In this document: positions 8,864 to 18,196 of the stretch, piece after piece | Layout: every line of letters starts with the position of its first letter | Numbering within the stretch: the first letter of the stretch is position 1 | DNA from: SAR92 bacterium BACL16 MAG-120619-bin48 | GTDB lineage: Bacteria > Pseudomonadota > Gammaproteobacteria > Pseudomonadales > Porticoccaceae | Direction of reading: 5' to 3' | Assembly: GCA_001438605.1 (NCBI GenBank) | Contig: LIDE01000003.1 | Coordinates: 26,001-90,000, forward strand | DNA: 64,000 nucleotides | Translations under genes and position numbers: made by a program | Notes under the pieces: model-generated | Databases searched by the model: none | Seen by the model: only the letters and a program-made list of their open reading frames with translations | Told to the model about the DNA's origin: nothing

Positions 8864-9793
8864 TTAGTCGGCAACCGGTGATAGCCAGCTCGGATATTTG
8901 GCGTTTTTGCCACGCACCAAATCAAAATAAGCGGCCTGTAATGTCGCCGCAATGGGCCCGCGTTTGCCACTGCCGATTACGCGGCCATCGTACTGGCAAA
9001 TGGGCACAACTTCTGCCGCAGTGCCGGTAAAGAACGCTTCGTCACAGATATACACTTCGTCACGGGTGATGCGCTTCTCTCGCACTTCAATACCGTGATC
9101 GGCAGCCAATCTAAAAATAGTATCCCGAGTAATTCCGTCGAGACATGAGGTGAGATCTGGGGTGTAAATAACACCGTTGCGCACCATAAAAAAGTTCTCG
9201 CCGCTGCCCTCTGCCACGTACCCTTCTGGATCGAGGAGCATCGCTTCATCGCAACCGGAATCGAGCGCTTCGCGCAGGGCCAACATCGAGTTCATGTAGT
9301 TGCCGCTGGCCTTGGCTTTACACATGGTGATATTGACGTGGTGTCGGGTGTAGGAGGACGTGCGCACTTTAATGCCCGCTTCCAGCGCTTCAGGGGACAT
9401 ATATGACGGCCACTCCCAAGCTGCAATGCCGACATGCACTTTTAAATCTTTGGCGCGCAGGCCCATGCCTTCTGACCCCAAGAAAACCAGCGGGCGAATA
9501 TAGGCTTCTTTAAGATTGTTTACCCGCACCACTTCGCGGTGCGCAGCGTTTATCTGCTCTTGCGTGAAGGGAACCTGCAACTGAAGAATTTTCGCTGAGT
9601 TAAAAAGGCGCTTAGTGTGATCTTCGAGGCGGTAAATACAGGTGCCCGACACACTATTGTGATAGGCGCGTATACCTTCGAAAACCGCTAAACCATAGTG
9701 TAGCGAGTGCGTTAAAAAGTGTGTCTTGGCATCGCGCCAATCCACCAACTCTCCATCCATCCAAATAAAACCATCGTGCTCTGCGAACGACAT
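8864..9793 (-). CDS. ilvE: Branched-chain amino acid aminotransferase
   Basis: A fold-type IV pyridoxal-phosphate aminotransferase for the last step of valine, leucine and isoleucine synthesis. The 309-residue product shows FEGIRAY near residue 40, the PLP-lysine segment MCKAKASGNYMNSMLA (Lys in KASGNY), and the class IV signature EGSGENFFMVRNGVIYTPDL followed by LDGITRDTIFRLA. The C-terminal FFTGTAAEVVPI loop is also present. The ribosome site AGAGGAAGAGG precedes the ATG at 9793. It lies 21 bp downstream of glnE, with which it is probably cotranscribed, as in Pseudomonas. Confidence 0.96.
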   Translation of the reverse strand: MSFAEHDGFIWMDGELVDWRDAKTHFLTHSLHYGLAVFEGIRAYHNSVSGTCIYRLEDHTKRLFNSAKILQLQVPFTQEQINAAHREVVRVNNLKEAYIRPLVFLGSEGMGLRAKDLKVHVGIAAWEWPSYMSPEALEAGIKVRTSSYTRHHVNITMCKAKASGNYMNSMLALREALDSGCDEAMLLDPEGYVAEGSGENFFMVRNGVIYTPDLTSCLDGITRDTIFRLAADHGIEVREKRITRDEVYICDEAFFTGTAAEVVPICQYDGRVIGSGKRGPIAATLQAAYFDLVRGKNAKYPSWLSPVAD

Positions 9794-9814
9794 CGACCTC
9801 TTCCTCTTGATTAA

Positions 9815-12742
9815 CTAATGACTATTAAATAACTGCCGCCACTGTGTGCCGACTTTTTCCCTGAGTTCTTGCAACTGTGAATCGTCCACTTCCGCGGCAA
9901 GATTTTGCAATTGTAATCTGTGTCCCTCTGATCGATAACGCTTGTATGCGTCAATCAACTCAGCAGACTGTTGCTCTGTAAACAGTCCATTCTGTGCCAG
10001 TGATTCTAGGATACGGATTGTGTCGCTCCACCGAGCAAGCGTCGGATATTGATGAGACCACGCAAGTACCGCAAATTGAACCATAAATTCGATATCTACG
10101 ATACCTCCAGCGCCCTGCTTGAGAGAGAATTTGCCGTCTTTTGTTGCGCGACCTAAATGAGTGCGCATTTTTTCGCGCATTTCTTGCACGTCCACCGCAA
10201 GGGATGCTTTATCCCGCGAACGACAGAGTATTTCTTCTCGCAGGGCGTCGAAGGCCTCGGTAAGTTGGCGATCTCCGGCGACAACGCGAGCGCGCACCAA
10301 GGCCTGATGCTCCCATGTCCAAGCGCTCTCGCGCTGATACTTAGCAAAGCCTGCAATACTCGACACCAGCATGCCGGAGTTTCCGGAGGGACGCAGACGC
10401 ATATCAATCTCGTAGGCAGCGCCAGATCTCGTCATGGTGGTAAGAATATGAATAATGCGCTGGCCAAGACGAACAAAAAAGGTGCTGTTATCAATGCTGC
10501 GAGCACCGTTGGTCAGCATCCCAGAGGCTCCACTGTAGAGAAAAACCAAATCGAGATCGGACTTGTACCCTAACTCAATGCCTCCGAGCTTACCGTAGGC
10601 GACCACAACGAAAGCAGGGGGCTCGGCACCGTCGCTCTGAGGTTCTCCATATTGACTCAGCATGTATTCCCAAGAAATGTTTACCGAGTACTCAATCACC
10701 ACTTCAGCAAGCCACGTGAGATAGTCGCTCACCTGCATCAATGGAATAACGCCTGTAACATCGCAAGCCGCAATACGCAGTGTAGAGGAACGTACGAAAT
10801 AGCGAACAACCTCCATCTGCTGCTCTAGATCATCACTGGAAACACGCAACATTTGTTGGCGCAATTGATCCTGCAAAATCGCTTTCGTGGGCAACATGTA
10901 GAGTGAGCGCGGATCGAGCAGCTCATCTAACAGTGCTGGGTAGGCCGTCAATTCGGCGGCAATCCAACTACTGCGCTCACACAGCAGCGCTAACTGCTCC
11001 AGGGCCCTTGGGCTCTCAGTCAACAGTGCCAGATACGCGCTGCGACGCAAAACCGCTTGCACTAGGGCAACGACGCGGGCCAATGTTGTACTGTTATCGA
11101 CAAAGGGCGCGCAGACAGCCGTGAGGTTGGGCATTAATTTGTCGAGACGACTGCGCGGCTCTTTTTCTAATGTGACCACGGCCTTGCTGGTATACATATC
11201 ATAGAGCTGCTGCGCGACCGGCTCTGCCTCTTGGTAGCCCTGCCTTTGCAAGTACTGAACAATTTCCTCGCGGGTTAGGTCGCCAGACCAAAACCGTTCG
11301 CCGGCATTTTCCCCAGCGCCCTCCCCAGCGTCACCCGATGCAGCTGCGTCACTGGGGTCAGCAAAAATATCCCCAAACATGCTTTTAACAACGCGCCTGT
11401 GTTCCTGTAATTGTTCGGAAAAAGCTGCCCAGCTATCACTGTTGAGAAGGATTGCAACGCGCTGGCGACCGAGTTCATCCAGAGGGAGCTGCTGTGTTTG
11501 CTGATTGCCAATACCTTGCAGTGCATGTTCTGTGTTGCGCAGAAATTCATAGGCACGCCACAGCGCTAACGCGTCATTTTCAGCGACAATATTACTCTTG
11601 ACCAATTGCTGCAGCGCCGTATGAAGAGACTGCGTTTGCAGACTAATATTGCGCCCACCGCGAACCAACTGAAATGCCTGAACAATAAACTCAACTTCAC
11701 GAATGCCGCCTGCGCCAAGTTTGATATCGTCCTGCAAACCTTTACGCATCACCTCTCGGTTAATCAGTTTCTTTAAGTCGCGCAATGCTTCAATGGCACC
11801 AAAATCTAAATAGCGGCGATAGACAAATGGCCGCAAAATAGCGTCCAGTTGTTCTCGGTCAGCCGTCGCACCGCTGACCACACGTGCTTTGACCATCGCG
11901 TAGCGCTCCCACTCGCGGCCCTGTGTCAGATAATATTCCTCAAGCGCATCAAAGCTCATCACTAAGGCGCCACTTTGACCGTAGGGGCGCAGCGCCATAT
12001 CAACGCGAAAGACAAAGCCGTCGGCTGTTTTGCGATCTAAGGCAGCAATTAATTTTTGCCCAAGGCGGGTAAAAAATTCTTGATTAGAGACCGTTTTGCG
12101 TGCAACGCCACTCTCTAACCAAGAGGTTTCACCTTTGTTGGGGTAAGCAAAAATAAGATCAATATCAGAAGAGACATTCAGTTCATAGGCGCCCATTTTC
12201 CCCATGGCAATTACCACCATACGCTGAATAGTGGAGGCCGAAGCGCCATCTGCGCTGCTTAAGGGCGTGCCTAATTCGCGACAGGTAATGGGGTGAAGTA
12301 CCAGCAGCGCCGCGGAGATAGCCGCCTCTGCCATCCATGTCATATCCGCAGTGGTCTCTTGCATGGTCGCTTGGCGGGTGAAGTCGCGCCAAATAATTCT
12401 GATTAATTCGCGACGGCGAAACAGTCGCAACGTCTTGGCCAACTGCTCTTCATTGCACGGCTCTGGCAGCGGGATGGCTTTTTCATAGTCGGTGGCAGAA
12501 TAACTGCGCTGTAAATCACCGCTCTCGACCAGCGCTCTGAACAGTGCTGGTTGACTGAGGCAGTCCTGCGCAACAAAATCGCTGCAGCCCCAAACGAGCT
12601 GCAAATGCACTGCAAATAAAGGGTATTCAGGAAAATTAGTAAGTCTTCTGTTCAGCCATTCAGCGTTGTTTTCCACCGCTCGAAAACTATCGATATAGTG
12701 CTGATATTTTGCCGATATCAGCGCAGGAAAAGTTTTCGTCAT
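9815..12742 (-). CDS. glnE: Glutamine synthetase adenylyltransferase/deadenylase
   Basis: A bifunctional enzyme that attaches AMP to, or removes it from, glutamine synthetase under control of PII proteins. Two nucleotidyltransferase domains are visible: an N-terminal deadenylylase domain with ELNVSSDIDLIFAYP near residue 190 and GAGGIREVEFIVQ, and a C-terminal adenylyltransferase domain with YKSDLDLVFLYSG and GAGGIVDIEFMVQ. A helical regulatory linker joins them. The length of 975 residues matches E. coli GlnE. There is an acidic Gly/Ala-rich spacer around residues 475-490. It sits between the GspE-like ATPase gene and ilvE, all on the minus strand. Confidence 0.96.
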   Translation of the reverse strand: MTKTFPALISAKYQHYIDSFRAVENNAEWLNRRLTNFPEYPLFAVHLQLVWGCSDFVAQDCLSQPALFRALVESGDLQRSYSATDYEKAIPLPEPCNEEQLAKTLRLFRRRELIRIIWRDFTRQATMQETTADMTWMAEAAISAALLVLHPITCRELGTPLSSADGASASTIQRMVVIAMGKMGAYELNVSSDIDLIFAYPNKGETSWLESGVARKTVSNQEFFTRLGQKLIAALDRKTADGFVFRVDMALRPYGQSGALVMSFDALEEYYLTQGREWERYAMVKARVVSGATADREQLDAILRPFVYRRYLDFGAIEALRDLKKLINREVMRKGLQDDIKLGAGGIREVEFIVQAFQLVRGGRNISLQTQSLHTALQQLVKSNIVAENDALALWRAYEFLRNTEHALQGIGNQQTQQLPLDELGRQRVAILLNSDSWAAFSEQLQEHRRVVKSMFGDIFADPSDAAASGDAGEGAGENAGERFWSGDLTREEIVQYLQRQGYQEAEPVAQQLYDMYTSKAVVTLEKEPRSRLDKLMPNLTAVCAPFVDNSTTLARVVALVQAVLRRSAYLALLTESPRALEQLALLCERSSWIAAELTAYPALLDELLDPRSLYMLPTKAILQDQLRQQMLRVSSDDLEQQMEVVRYFVRSSTLRIAACDVTGVIPLMQVSDYLTWLAEVVIEYSVNISWEYMLSQYGEPQSDGAEPPAFVVVAYGKLGGIELGYKSDLDLVFLYSGASGMLTNGARSIDNSTFFVRLGQRIIHILTTMTRSGAAYEIDMRLRPSGNSGMLVSSIAGFAKYQRESAWTWEHQALVRARVVAGDRQLTEAFDALREEILCRSRDKASLAVDVQEMREKMRTHLGRATKDGKFSLKQGAGGIVDIEFMVQFAVLAWSHQYPTLARWSDTIRILESLAQNGLFTEQQSAELIDAYKRYRSEGHRLQLQNLAAEVDDSQLQELREKVGTQWRQLFNSH

Positions 12743-12759
12743 AAAAAAATCTCTGTTAA

Positions 12760-14253
12760 TTAGCGTCCCAACTCTGGCGTAACGCGCAATACCTCTTCGA
12801 TGGAGGTGACTCCAGCGGCAACTTTTTCTGCGCCCGCCATGCGCAGCGTTTTCATCCCCTCGCCAATCGCGGCACTGCGAATCTGCTGAATATCTGACTC
12901 GCTGCTGATATGGCTGAGAAGCGTATGGGTAATCGGCATAATTTCATAGATACCCTCGCGCCCTAAGTATCCAGTGTTGCGACACTCTAAACAACCCACC
13001 GGCTGAAATACTGTTGCCGGTGTGGCTAGTTGCGTCGGGCCTGTTAGCTCTTTCCACGCGTCAGTATCACAGGGCACTTCACCGCGGCAGTCGGGGCAAA
13101 GTGTGCGCACGAGGCGCTGCGCCATGACGCCGTTTAATGTGGCCTTAATTAGGTGCGCGGGCATGGCTAAATCCAAGAGACGACTTATCGCTGTAGGGGC
13201 GTCGTTGGTATGCAGCGTTGAGAGCACGAGGTGGCCAGTCAATGCGGCCTGCACGGCCATCTCGGCGGTTGCTCGATCACGAATTTCACCGACCATGATG
13301 ATGTCAGGGTCCTGCCGCATCAACGTGCGAATACCGGCGGCAAAATCAAAGTCGATCGCAGGTTGAATTTGACTCTGATTAAAAGCGTCCACAACCATCT
13401 CGATGGGATCTTCGACGGTGCTCACATTCACGCTATCCGTCGCCAGCTGCTTTAAGGTTGAATAGAGCGTGGTGGTCTTGCCCGACCCTGTGGGCCCAGT
13501 GACCAAGACAATGCCATGGGCGCGTTTGATCATCGATTGCCACTGCTGATAGTCTGAGGCCACAAGGCCTAGTTGAGAAAAGCTGCGCAATAGCACATCA
13601 GGATCAAAAATACGCATCACCAACTTTTCGCCAAATGCAGTTGGCATGGTAGACAGGCGCAGCTCAACTTCGCTGCCGTTCGGCGCCTTGGTTTTAATTC
13701 GACCATCTTGCGGTCGGCGCTTTTCTGCCACATCCATGCGACCCAGAATTTTTAGACGACTGATCATGGCAGTCATAACATTGTCTGGCAACTCGTAGAC
13801 CAAGTGCAGCACGCCATCAATGCGGAAACGCACCTTGCCTTTGCCCCGGCGCGGTTCGAGATGAATATCACTTGCGCGCTGGTCAAAAGCGTATTGCAAA
13901 AGCCAATCGACAATATTGACGATATGCTGATCTTGGGCATCGGCATTTTTCAGTTTGCCCACTTCCAGGAGCTGCTCAAAATTGGCAATACCGGCACCGC
14001 TAACTACGGATGTGCCTGCACCAAAAACCGATTTGGCGAGGGAGTAAAATTCCAGCGTGTACTTTTTGATGTCAGCAGGATTGGCCATCACGCGGCGCAG
14101 GGTGCGCGGCGAGGTTTGCTGAAGGCTCTCCATCCACGCGGTATCAAACGGTTCCATGGTCGCAATCACCAGCGCCTCGCGACTGACCTCAAGGCAGAGA
14201 ATGCCGTAGCGCTTGGCATAGGCAAATGACATAACCGCGGTGACTGCAGGCAC
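12760..14253 (-). CDS. GspE/PilB family ATPase, main part
   Basis: A secretion or pilus-assembly ATPase. In the 497-residue frame the N2/ATPase core is intact: SDIHLEPRRGKGKVRFRIDG, Walker A GPTGSGKTT at residues 253-261, an Asp box, Walker B with IIMVGEIRD, the His box LTGHLVLSTLHTND, and a tetracysteine zinc site (CPDC and CLEC). The frame begins at GTG (14253) without a recognisable ribosome site, in the middle of an MshEN-type N-terminal domain whose first half continues in another frame (14166-14534). The natural protein would be about 590 residues, typical for the family. No pilus or type II secretion partners lie nearby, so whether it serves a pilus or secretion is unclear. Confidence 0.85.
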   Translation of the reverse strand: MPAVTAVMSFAYAKRYGILCLEVSREALVIATMEPFDTAWMESLQQTSPRTLRRVMANPADIKKYTLEFYSLAKSVFGAGTSVVSGAGIANFEQLLEVGKLKNADAQDQHIVNIVDWLLQYAFDQRASDIHLEPRRGKGKVRFRIDGVLHLVYELPDNVMTAMISRLKILGRMDVAEKRRPQDGRIKTKAPNGSEVELRLSTMPTAFGEKLVMRIFDPDVLLRSFSQLGLVASDYQQWQSMIKRAHGIVLVTGPTGSGKTTTLYSTLKQLATDSVNVSTVEDPIEMVVDAFNQSQIQPAIDFDFAAGIRTLMRQDPDIIMVGEIRDRATAEMAVQAALTGHLVLSTLHTNDAPTAISRLLDLAMPAHLIKATLNGVMAQRLVRTLCPDCRGEVPCDTDAWKELTGPTQLATPATVFQPVGCLECRNTGYLGREGIYEIMPITHTLLSHISSESDIQQIRSAAIGEGMKTLRMAGAEKVAAGVTSIEEVLRVTPELGR

Positions 14254-14534
14254 TTGATTTTTAAGGGATCTATATGTGCCAAGGGTATCCCTGCTTTTTT
14301 GGCTAACCAGCCACTCAGATAATCAAGATTGAGCGGTGTTTTGTGGCTGCGATGCAGACATTGCTTTGCGGCAATAATTTCTAATGGATGCAGCAGCGCT
14401 TGCTCGCGACTGCGACGCGCGGCGGCAATCTCAACGGCATCACTTTTCTCCAGCACGCCGTCACTGACTAAATCCTTTAAAATTCCGCCAAGATCTAGAC
14501 ATCGCCCTTTTGTCAGCGCCTCTTTCATGGTCAA
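14166..14534 (-). pseudogene. N-terminal part of the GspE/PilB ATPase in another frame
   Basis: Residues 1-93 of this 122-codon frame (MTMKEALTKGRCLDLGGIL... to IDPLKI) read as the first half of an MshEN/GspE N-terminal domain, including LNLDYLSGWLAKKAGIPLAHIDPLKI. Family members continue with a VxAVTxVMSxAYAxR motif, and exactly that (VPAVTAVMSFAYAKR) occurs in the -1 frame just downstream. The switch point is in or just after an A5 run near 14258-14262. One missing A restores a continuous ~590-residue product. The last ~28 residues of this frame, past the switch, are nonsense. A true frameshift mutation, a sequencing error or recoding are all possible; the upstream codon context is not a classic slippery heptamer. 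Confidence 0.75.
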
Positions 14535-14718
14535 CTCCTGTTGTTGCTCTATCCATAAACTTTAGTACGCTTTGGCAATAGCTGTAGCGCAAATTGGGAT
14601 ATGCGCTACACTCTATTTCACCTGCGGGGGGACGGACGGTTTACAAGCCTGAGAGCAACGACCAAAGACTGTTATCGAAGGAACGAATTTTTATCTCAAC
14701 TTATTTATCACGGTTGCT

Positions 14719-14724
14719 TATAAT
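14719..14724 (+). promoter_or_regulatory. Consensus -10 element before argA
   Basis: A perfect TATAAT ends six bases before the argA ATG, so a transcript from it would begin at or next to the start codon. No Shine-Dalgarno sequence is present upstream. The -35 region at normal spacing (around 14696-14701, TCAACT) is poor. This is inferred from sequence only. Confidence 0.4.
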
Positions 14725-14730
14725 CACGCC

Positions 14731-16053
14731 ATGACAACGACTAACTACGTACAATTTTTTCGCGAAACATCGCCCTATATACACGCGCACAGAGGTAAGA
14801 CCTTTGTCATTGCTGTGAGTGGCGATGCCACGTCCCATGCGAACTTCCAGAGCATTGTGCACGACATCGCCCTGCTGCAAAGTTTAGGCGTGCACATTGT
14901 TATGGTGCATGGCGCGCGCCCGCAAATTGAGCAGCGCCTGCAGCAAGCGGGAATAGAAACAGTATTTCGCGAGCAAGTGCGCATAACCGATGGCGCGGCG
15001 ATGCAATGTGTGAAGGAAGCGGTGGGTGCAACGCGCTTTCAAATCGAAGCCGCATTGTCGATGGGGCTTCCCAATTCACCGATGCATGGTGCACGTATTC
15101 GTGTTATTGGCGGCAATTTTATTACTGCAAAACCTGTCGGTGTGCGCGACGGGATAGACTTTCAAAGAGCCGGCGAGATTCGTCGTATTGATCGCAAGGC
15201 GATTCAAGCGCAACTCGAGGGCGGCGCGCTAGTGTTGATTTCGTCCATTGGTTTCTCGCCAACGGGTGAAGCGTTCAATCTTGCCTACCAAGATGTGGCG
15301 ACACAGACGGCGATCGCACTTAAAGCTGAAAAACTGGTGCTTATTACCGAAGCCTCTGGATTGTCAGACCGCGACAATAATTTATTGCGCAATCTCTCGC
15401 TGCCCGAAGTAGCTGATTTACTGTCTACCGTTAAAAAAGAGAGCGGCGCGGAAAGTCAGCGCTATTTACTGACTGGTTCAGCCTATCAGGCATGTCGCAA
15501 TGGCGTCGAGCGCGTGCATATTGTCGGCTGCAATGACGATGGCGCACTGCTGCAGGAGCTATTTACCCGAGAGGGTTGTGGCACCTTGATTATGAAAGAT
15601 CACTCCGAGGTGATTAGGCCAGCCAGTATCGATGACGTGGGCGGTATTCTTGACTTAATTTCGCCTCTTGAGCAGAAGGGCATTTTAGTAAAACGTTCGC
15701 GCGAGCTTCTGGAAACTGAAATATCGCGTTTTATGGTTGTTGTCCATCCTGAGGGCACGCTTATCGGCTGCGCTGCGCTCTATCAGATAGGCGACAGCAA
15801 CACTGGAGAGCTGGCCTGCGTTGCGACACACCCAGAGTTCCACAATCAGGGCATCGCCTCTCGGCTGTTAGCCGCCATTGAAAAAAATGCCGCAGAAATG
15901 GCGATTAAAAAACTGTTTGTTTTAACTACCCAAACTGCCCACTGGTTTCGTGAGCAGGGGTTCGTAGAGGCCGCACTGACCGATCTGCCTGCCGAGCGAC
16001 AGTCGCTTTACAACTATCAGCGCCAGTCTCGTATTTTCAGCAAAGAACTTTAA
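14731..16053 (+). CDS. argA: Amino-acid N-acetyltransferase (N-acetylglutamate synthase)
   Basis: The first enzyme of arginine synthesis, making N-acetylglutamate from glutamate and acetyl-CoA. The 440-residue protein has an N-terminal amino-acid-kinase-like domain (VHGARPQIEQRL near residue 59, ITEASGLSD near 205) that binds arginine for feedback inhibition, and a C-terminal GNAT domain from about residue 290. The latter shows GELACVATHPEFHNQGIASRLLAAIE, the acetyl-CoA-binding Q/RxxGxA loop. This fusion is the classic ArgA type. The start at ATG 14731 is the conserved MTTTNYVQFFRETSPYIHAH. It is divergent from the GspE-like gene. Confidence 0.96.
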   Translation: MTTTNYVQFFRETSPYIHAHRGKTFVIAVSGDATSHANFQSIVHDIALLQSLGVHIVMVHGARPQIEQRLQQAGIETVFREQVRITDGAAMQCVKEAVGATRFQIEAALSMGLPNSPMHGARIRVIGGNFITAKPVGVRDGIDFQRAGEIRRIDRKAIQAQLEGGALVLISSIGFSPTGEAFNLAYQDVATQTAIALKAEKLVLITEASGLSDRDNNLLRNLSLPEVADLLSTVKKESGAESQRYLLTGSAYQACRNGVERVHIVGCNDDGALLQELFTREGCGTLIMKDHSEVIRPASIDDVGGILDLISPLEQKGILVKRSRELLETEISRFMVVVHPEGTLIGCAALYQIGDSNTGELACVATHPEFHNQGIASRLLAAIEKNAAEMAIKKLFVLTTQTAHWFREQGFVEAALTDLPAERQSLYNYQRQSRIFSKEL

Positions 16054-16094
16054 GTGCTCAAACTCTAAGTGCTCAAACTTTAAGAGCTTAAATA
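16051..16094. repeat. 15-bp tandem repeat at the argA stop
   Basis: Three 15-bp units, TAAGTGCTCAAACTC, TAAGTGCTCAAACTT and a degenerate TAAGAGCTTAAATAG, run head to tail. The first unit contains the argA stop codon. Each copy carries in-frame TAA, so argA is terminated three times over. They directly precede the argA hairpin. Confidence 0.8.
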
Positions 16095-16118
16095 GCAGGG
16101 TAGATTTTTCTGCCCTGC
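16095..16118 (+). terminator. Hairpin after argA
   Basis: GCAGGGTAGA, TTTT, TCTGCCCTGC can form a ten-pair stem (one G-U pair) with a four-base loop. The following bases, GGTTTCTG, are only weakly T-rich, so termination may be partial. The ilvD ATG lies 49 bp downstream. Confidence 0.55.
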
Positions 16119-16166
16119 GGTTTCTGCTATTCTTGCACACCGTTTATTTATTCACAGAGAAATCAC

Positions 16167-18002
16167 ATGCCAAAGTACAGATCCCACACCACGACACAGG
16201 GCCGCAATATGGCCGGCGCCAGAGCACTGTGGCGCGCAACTGGGATGACGGACGACGACTTCGACAAACCGATGATTGCCATTGCCAACTCGTACACTCA
16301 GTTCGTTCCAGGCCATGTGCACCTAAAGGACCTTGGTGATCTTGTTGCAGGAGAAGTGGCAAAGGCCGGCGGTATCGCACGTGAATTCCACACCATTGCA
16401 GTTGACGATGGTATCGCCATGGGCCACGACGGCATGCTTTATTCACTCCCTTCTCGGGATGTTATCGCCGATTCAGTGGAGTACATGGTTAACGCACACT
16501 GCGCCGATGCGCTGGTCTGCATTTCTAACTGCGACAAAATTACTCCCGGCATGTTAATGGCGGCAATGCGCCTCAATATTCCGACCATTTTTGTCTCGGG
16601 CGGGCCAATGGAGGCCGGCAAGACTAAACTGTCTGAGCATAAACTCGACTTAGTCGATGCCATGGTTATTGCCGTAGACGACAATGCCAGCGACGAGAAA
16701 GTGGCTGAATATGAGCGATCGGCCTGTCCTACCTGCGGTTCCTGCTCCGGTATGTTTACGGCGAATTCGATGAATTGTCTGACCGAGGCGTTGGGTCTAT
16801 CACTGCCGGGCAACGGCACTGTGCTGGCTACCCACTCGGATCGGCGGGAACTGTTCCTTGAGGCCGGCCGCACGATCGTGAACATGGCAAGGAAGCATTA
16901 CGAATCGGATGACTACTCTGTGCTGCCGCGCTCTATTGCTAACTTTAAAGCATTTGAAAACGCGATGACGCTCGATATCTGCATGGGTGGCTCGACCAAT
17001 ACTATTTTGCATCTGCTTGCCGCTGTGCAAGAAGCGGGCATTGACTTCACCATGGCGGATATCGATCGCTTGTCACGGGTTGTGCCGCAGCTGTGCAAGG
17101 TCGCGCCGAGCACGCCGGAGTACCATGTTGAAGACGTGCACCGCGCCGGCGGCATTATGGGTATTTTAGCTGAGCTGGATCGCGCAGGGTTGATTCATAA
17201 TGATCTACCCACTGTCCATTCGCCATCGCTGAGAGATGCCCTTGATAAGTGGGATATTGTCAGCGGTCACGTAAGTGACGCTGTGAAAACTTTTTATAAA
17301 GCCGGTCCTGCGGGGATCCCTACGCAAACAGCCTTTAGTCAAAGCACGCGCTGGCCATCCTTGGACGCCGACCGGGAAAAGGGGTGTATTCGCAACCTTG
17401 AGAATGCCTTTAGTCTTGAAGGTGGTCTGGCCGTACTCACAGGAAACTTAGCACCGGATGGCTGTGTGGTGAAAACATCGGGCGTCGATGAGTCGATTCA
17501 TGTCTTTGCAGGACCCGCGTACATCACAGAAAGCCAAGACGAAGCCGTCGAAGCCATTTTGCAGGACCGAGTAAAAGCGGGAGATGTTGTTATCGTTCGT
17601 TACGAAGGTCCACGAGGTGGGCCCGGCATGCAGGAAATGCTCTACCCGACCAGCTACATTAAGTCGAAGAATCTGGGCAAGGCCTGTGCGTTGATCACAG
17701 ACGGGCGTTTCTCCGGCGGGACATCGGGGTTATCCATCGGTCACGTATCGCCAGAGGCAGGCGCTGGGGGCAATATTGGGTTGGTGCGCCAGGGTGACAT
17801 TATCCGCATCGATATTCCTAATCGCAGCATTAACGTGCTGGTCTCCGATACTGAACTGGCAGCGAGACGTGAGGCACAAAACGCCATCGGCTGGCAGCCC
17901 GCCGTTGAAAGACCGCGCAAAGTATCCGCATCACTGAGGGCTTACGCTAAGTTAGCGACAAGTGCTGACAAAGGCGCTGTGCGAGATTTATCCCAGCTGT
18001 GA
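16167..18002 (+). CDS. ilvD: Dihydroxy-acid dehydratase
   Basis: An iron-sulfur dehydratase that converts 2,3-dihydroxy-isovalerate and 2,3-dihydroxy-3-methylvalerate to their 2-oxo acids in branched-chain amino acid synthesis. The 611-residue product has the family signatures [20 protein letters not shown] and [19 protein letters not shown], which supply cluster ligands. Further on are [35 protein letters not shown] and the active-site [21 protein letters not shown]. The length matches E. coli IlvD (616). The start ATG is preceded by CACAGAGAAATCAC, a modest ribosome site. A terminator follows 140 bp downstream. Confidence 0.97.
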   Translation: MPKYRSHTTTQGRNMAGARALWRATGMTDDDFDKPMIAIANSYTQFVPGHVHLKDLGDLVAGEVAKAGGIAREFHTIAVDDGIAMGHDGMLYSLPSRDVIADSVEYMVNAHCADALVCISNCDKITPGMLMAAMRLNIPTIFVSGGPMEAGKTKLSEHKLDLVDAMVIAVDDNASDEKVAEYERSACPTCGSCSGMFTANSMNCLTEALGLSLPGNGTVLATHSDRRELFLEAGRTIVNMARKHYESDDYSVLPRSIANFKAFENAMTLDICMGGSTNTILHLLAAVQEAGIDFTMADIDRLSRVVPQLCKVAPSTPEYHVEDVHRAGGIMGILAELDRAGLIHNDLPTVHSPSLRDALDKWDIVSGHVSDAVKTFYKAGPAGIPTQTAFSQSTRWPSLDADREKGCIRNLENAFSLEGGLAVLTGNLAPDGCVVKTSGVDESIHVFAGPAYITESQDEAVEAILQDRVKAGDVVIVRYEGPRGGPGMQEMLYPTSYIKSKNLGKACALITDGRFSGGTSGLSIGHVSPEAGAGGNIGLVRQGDIIRIDIPNRSINVLVSDTELAARREAQNAIGWQPAVERPRKVSASLRAYAKLATSADKGAVRDLSQL

Positions 18003-18080
18003 GGGTGAATCCTGCGGTTGTCCGGTCGACGATGTGTGTTTAAGCGTCAACTGGACAGCAGGGAGAGCTGGAGTGGCAAA

Positions 18081-18110
18081 GAGAGGGAATTAGAGAGGGA
18101 ATTAGAGAGA
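18081..18110. repeat. 12-bp tandem repeat after ilvD
   Basis: GAGAGGGAATTA occurs twice in direct succession (18081-18092 and 18093-18104), followed by a degenerate GAGAGATATTGA. It sits in the ilvD 3' region, just before the terminator hairpin. It is purine-rich on the plus strand. Confidence 0.75.
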
Positions 18111-18137
18111 TATTGAAAGAAAGCGAGTTCGAATCAA

Positions 18138-18173
18138 AAAAAAGCCCGGTAGTCTCTCGACACCGGGCTTTTT
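18138..18173. terminator. Bidirectional terminator between ilvD and the TPR gene
   Basis: AAAGCCCGGT (18141-18150), a ten-base spacer, then CACCGGGCTTTTT: a GC-rich stem flanked by an A-run on the left and a T-run on the right. The genes on each side converge, so it can end both the ilvD transcript and the TonB operon transcript. Confidence 0.9.
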
Positions 18174-18196
18174 AATGTTACTTGCTTGAGGCTATA

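Noticed and set aside
14250..14265. Programmed -1 frameshifting in the GspE-like gene
   Set aside because: The codons CCC TTA AAA ATC do not form an X XXY YYZ heptamer and no downstream stimulatory stem is obvious; a simple indel is more economical.
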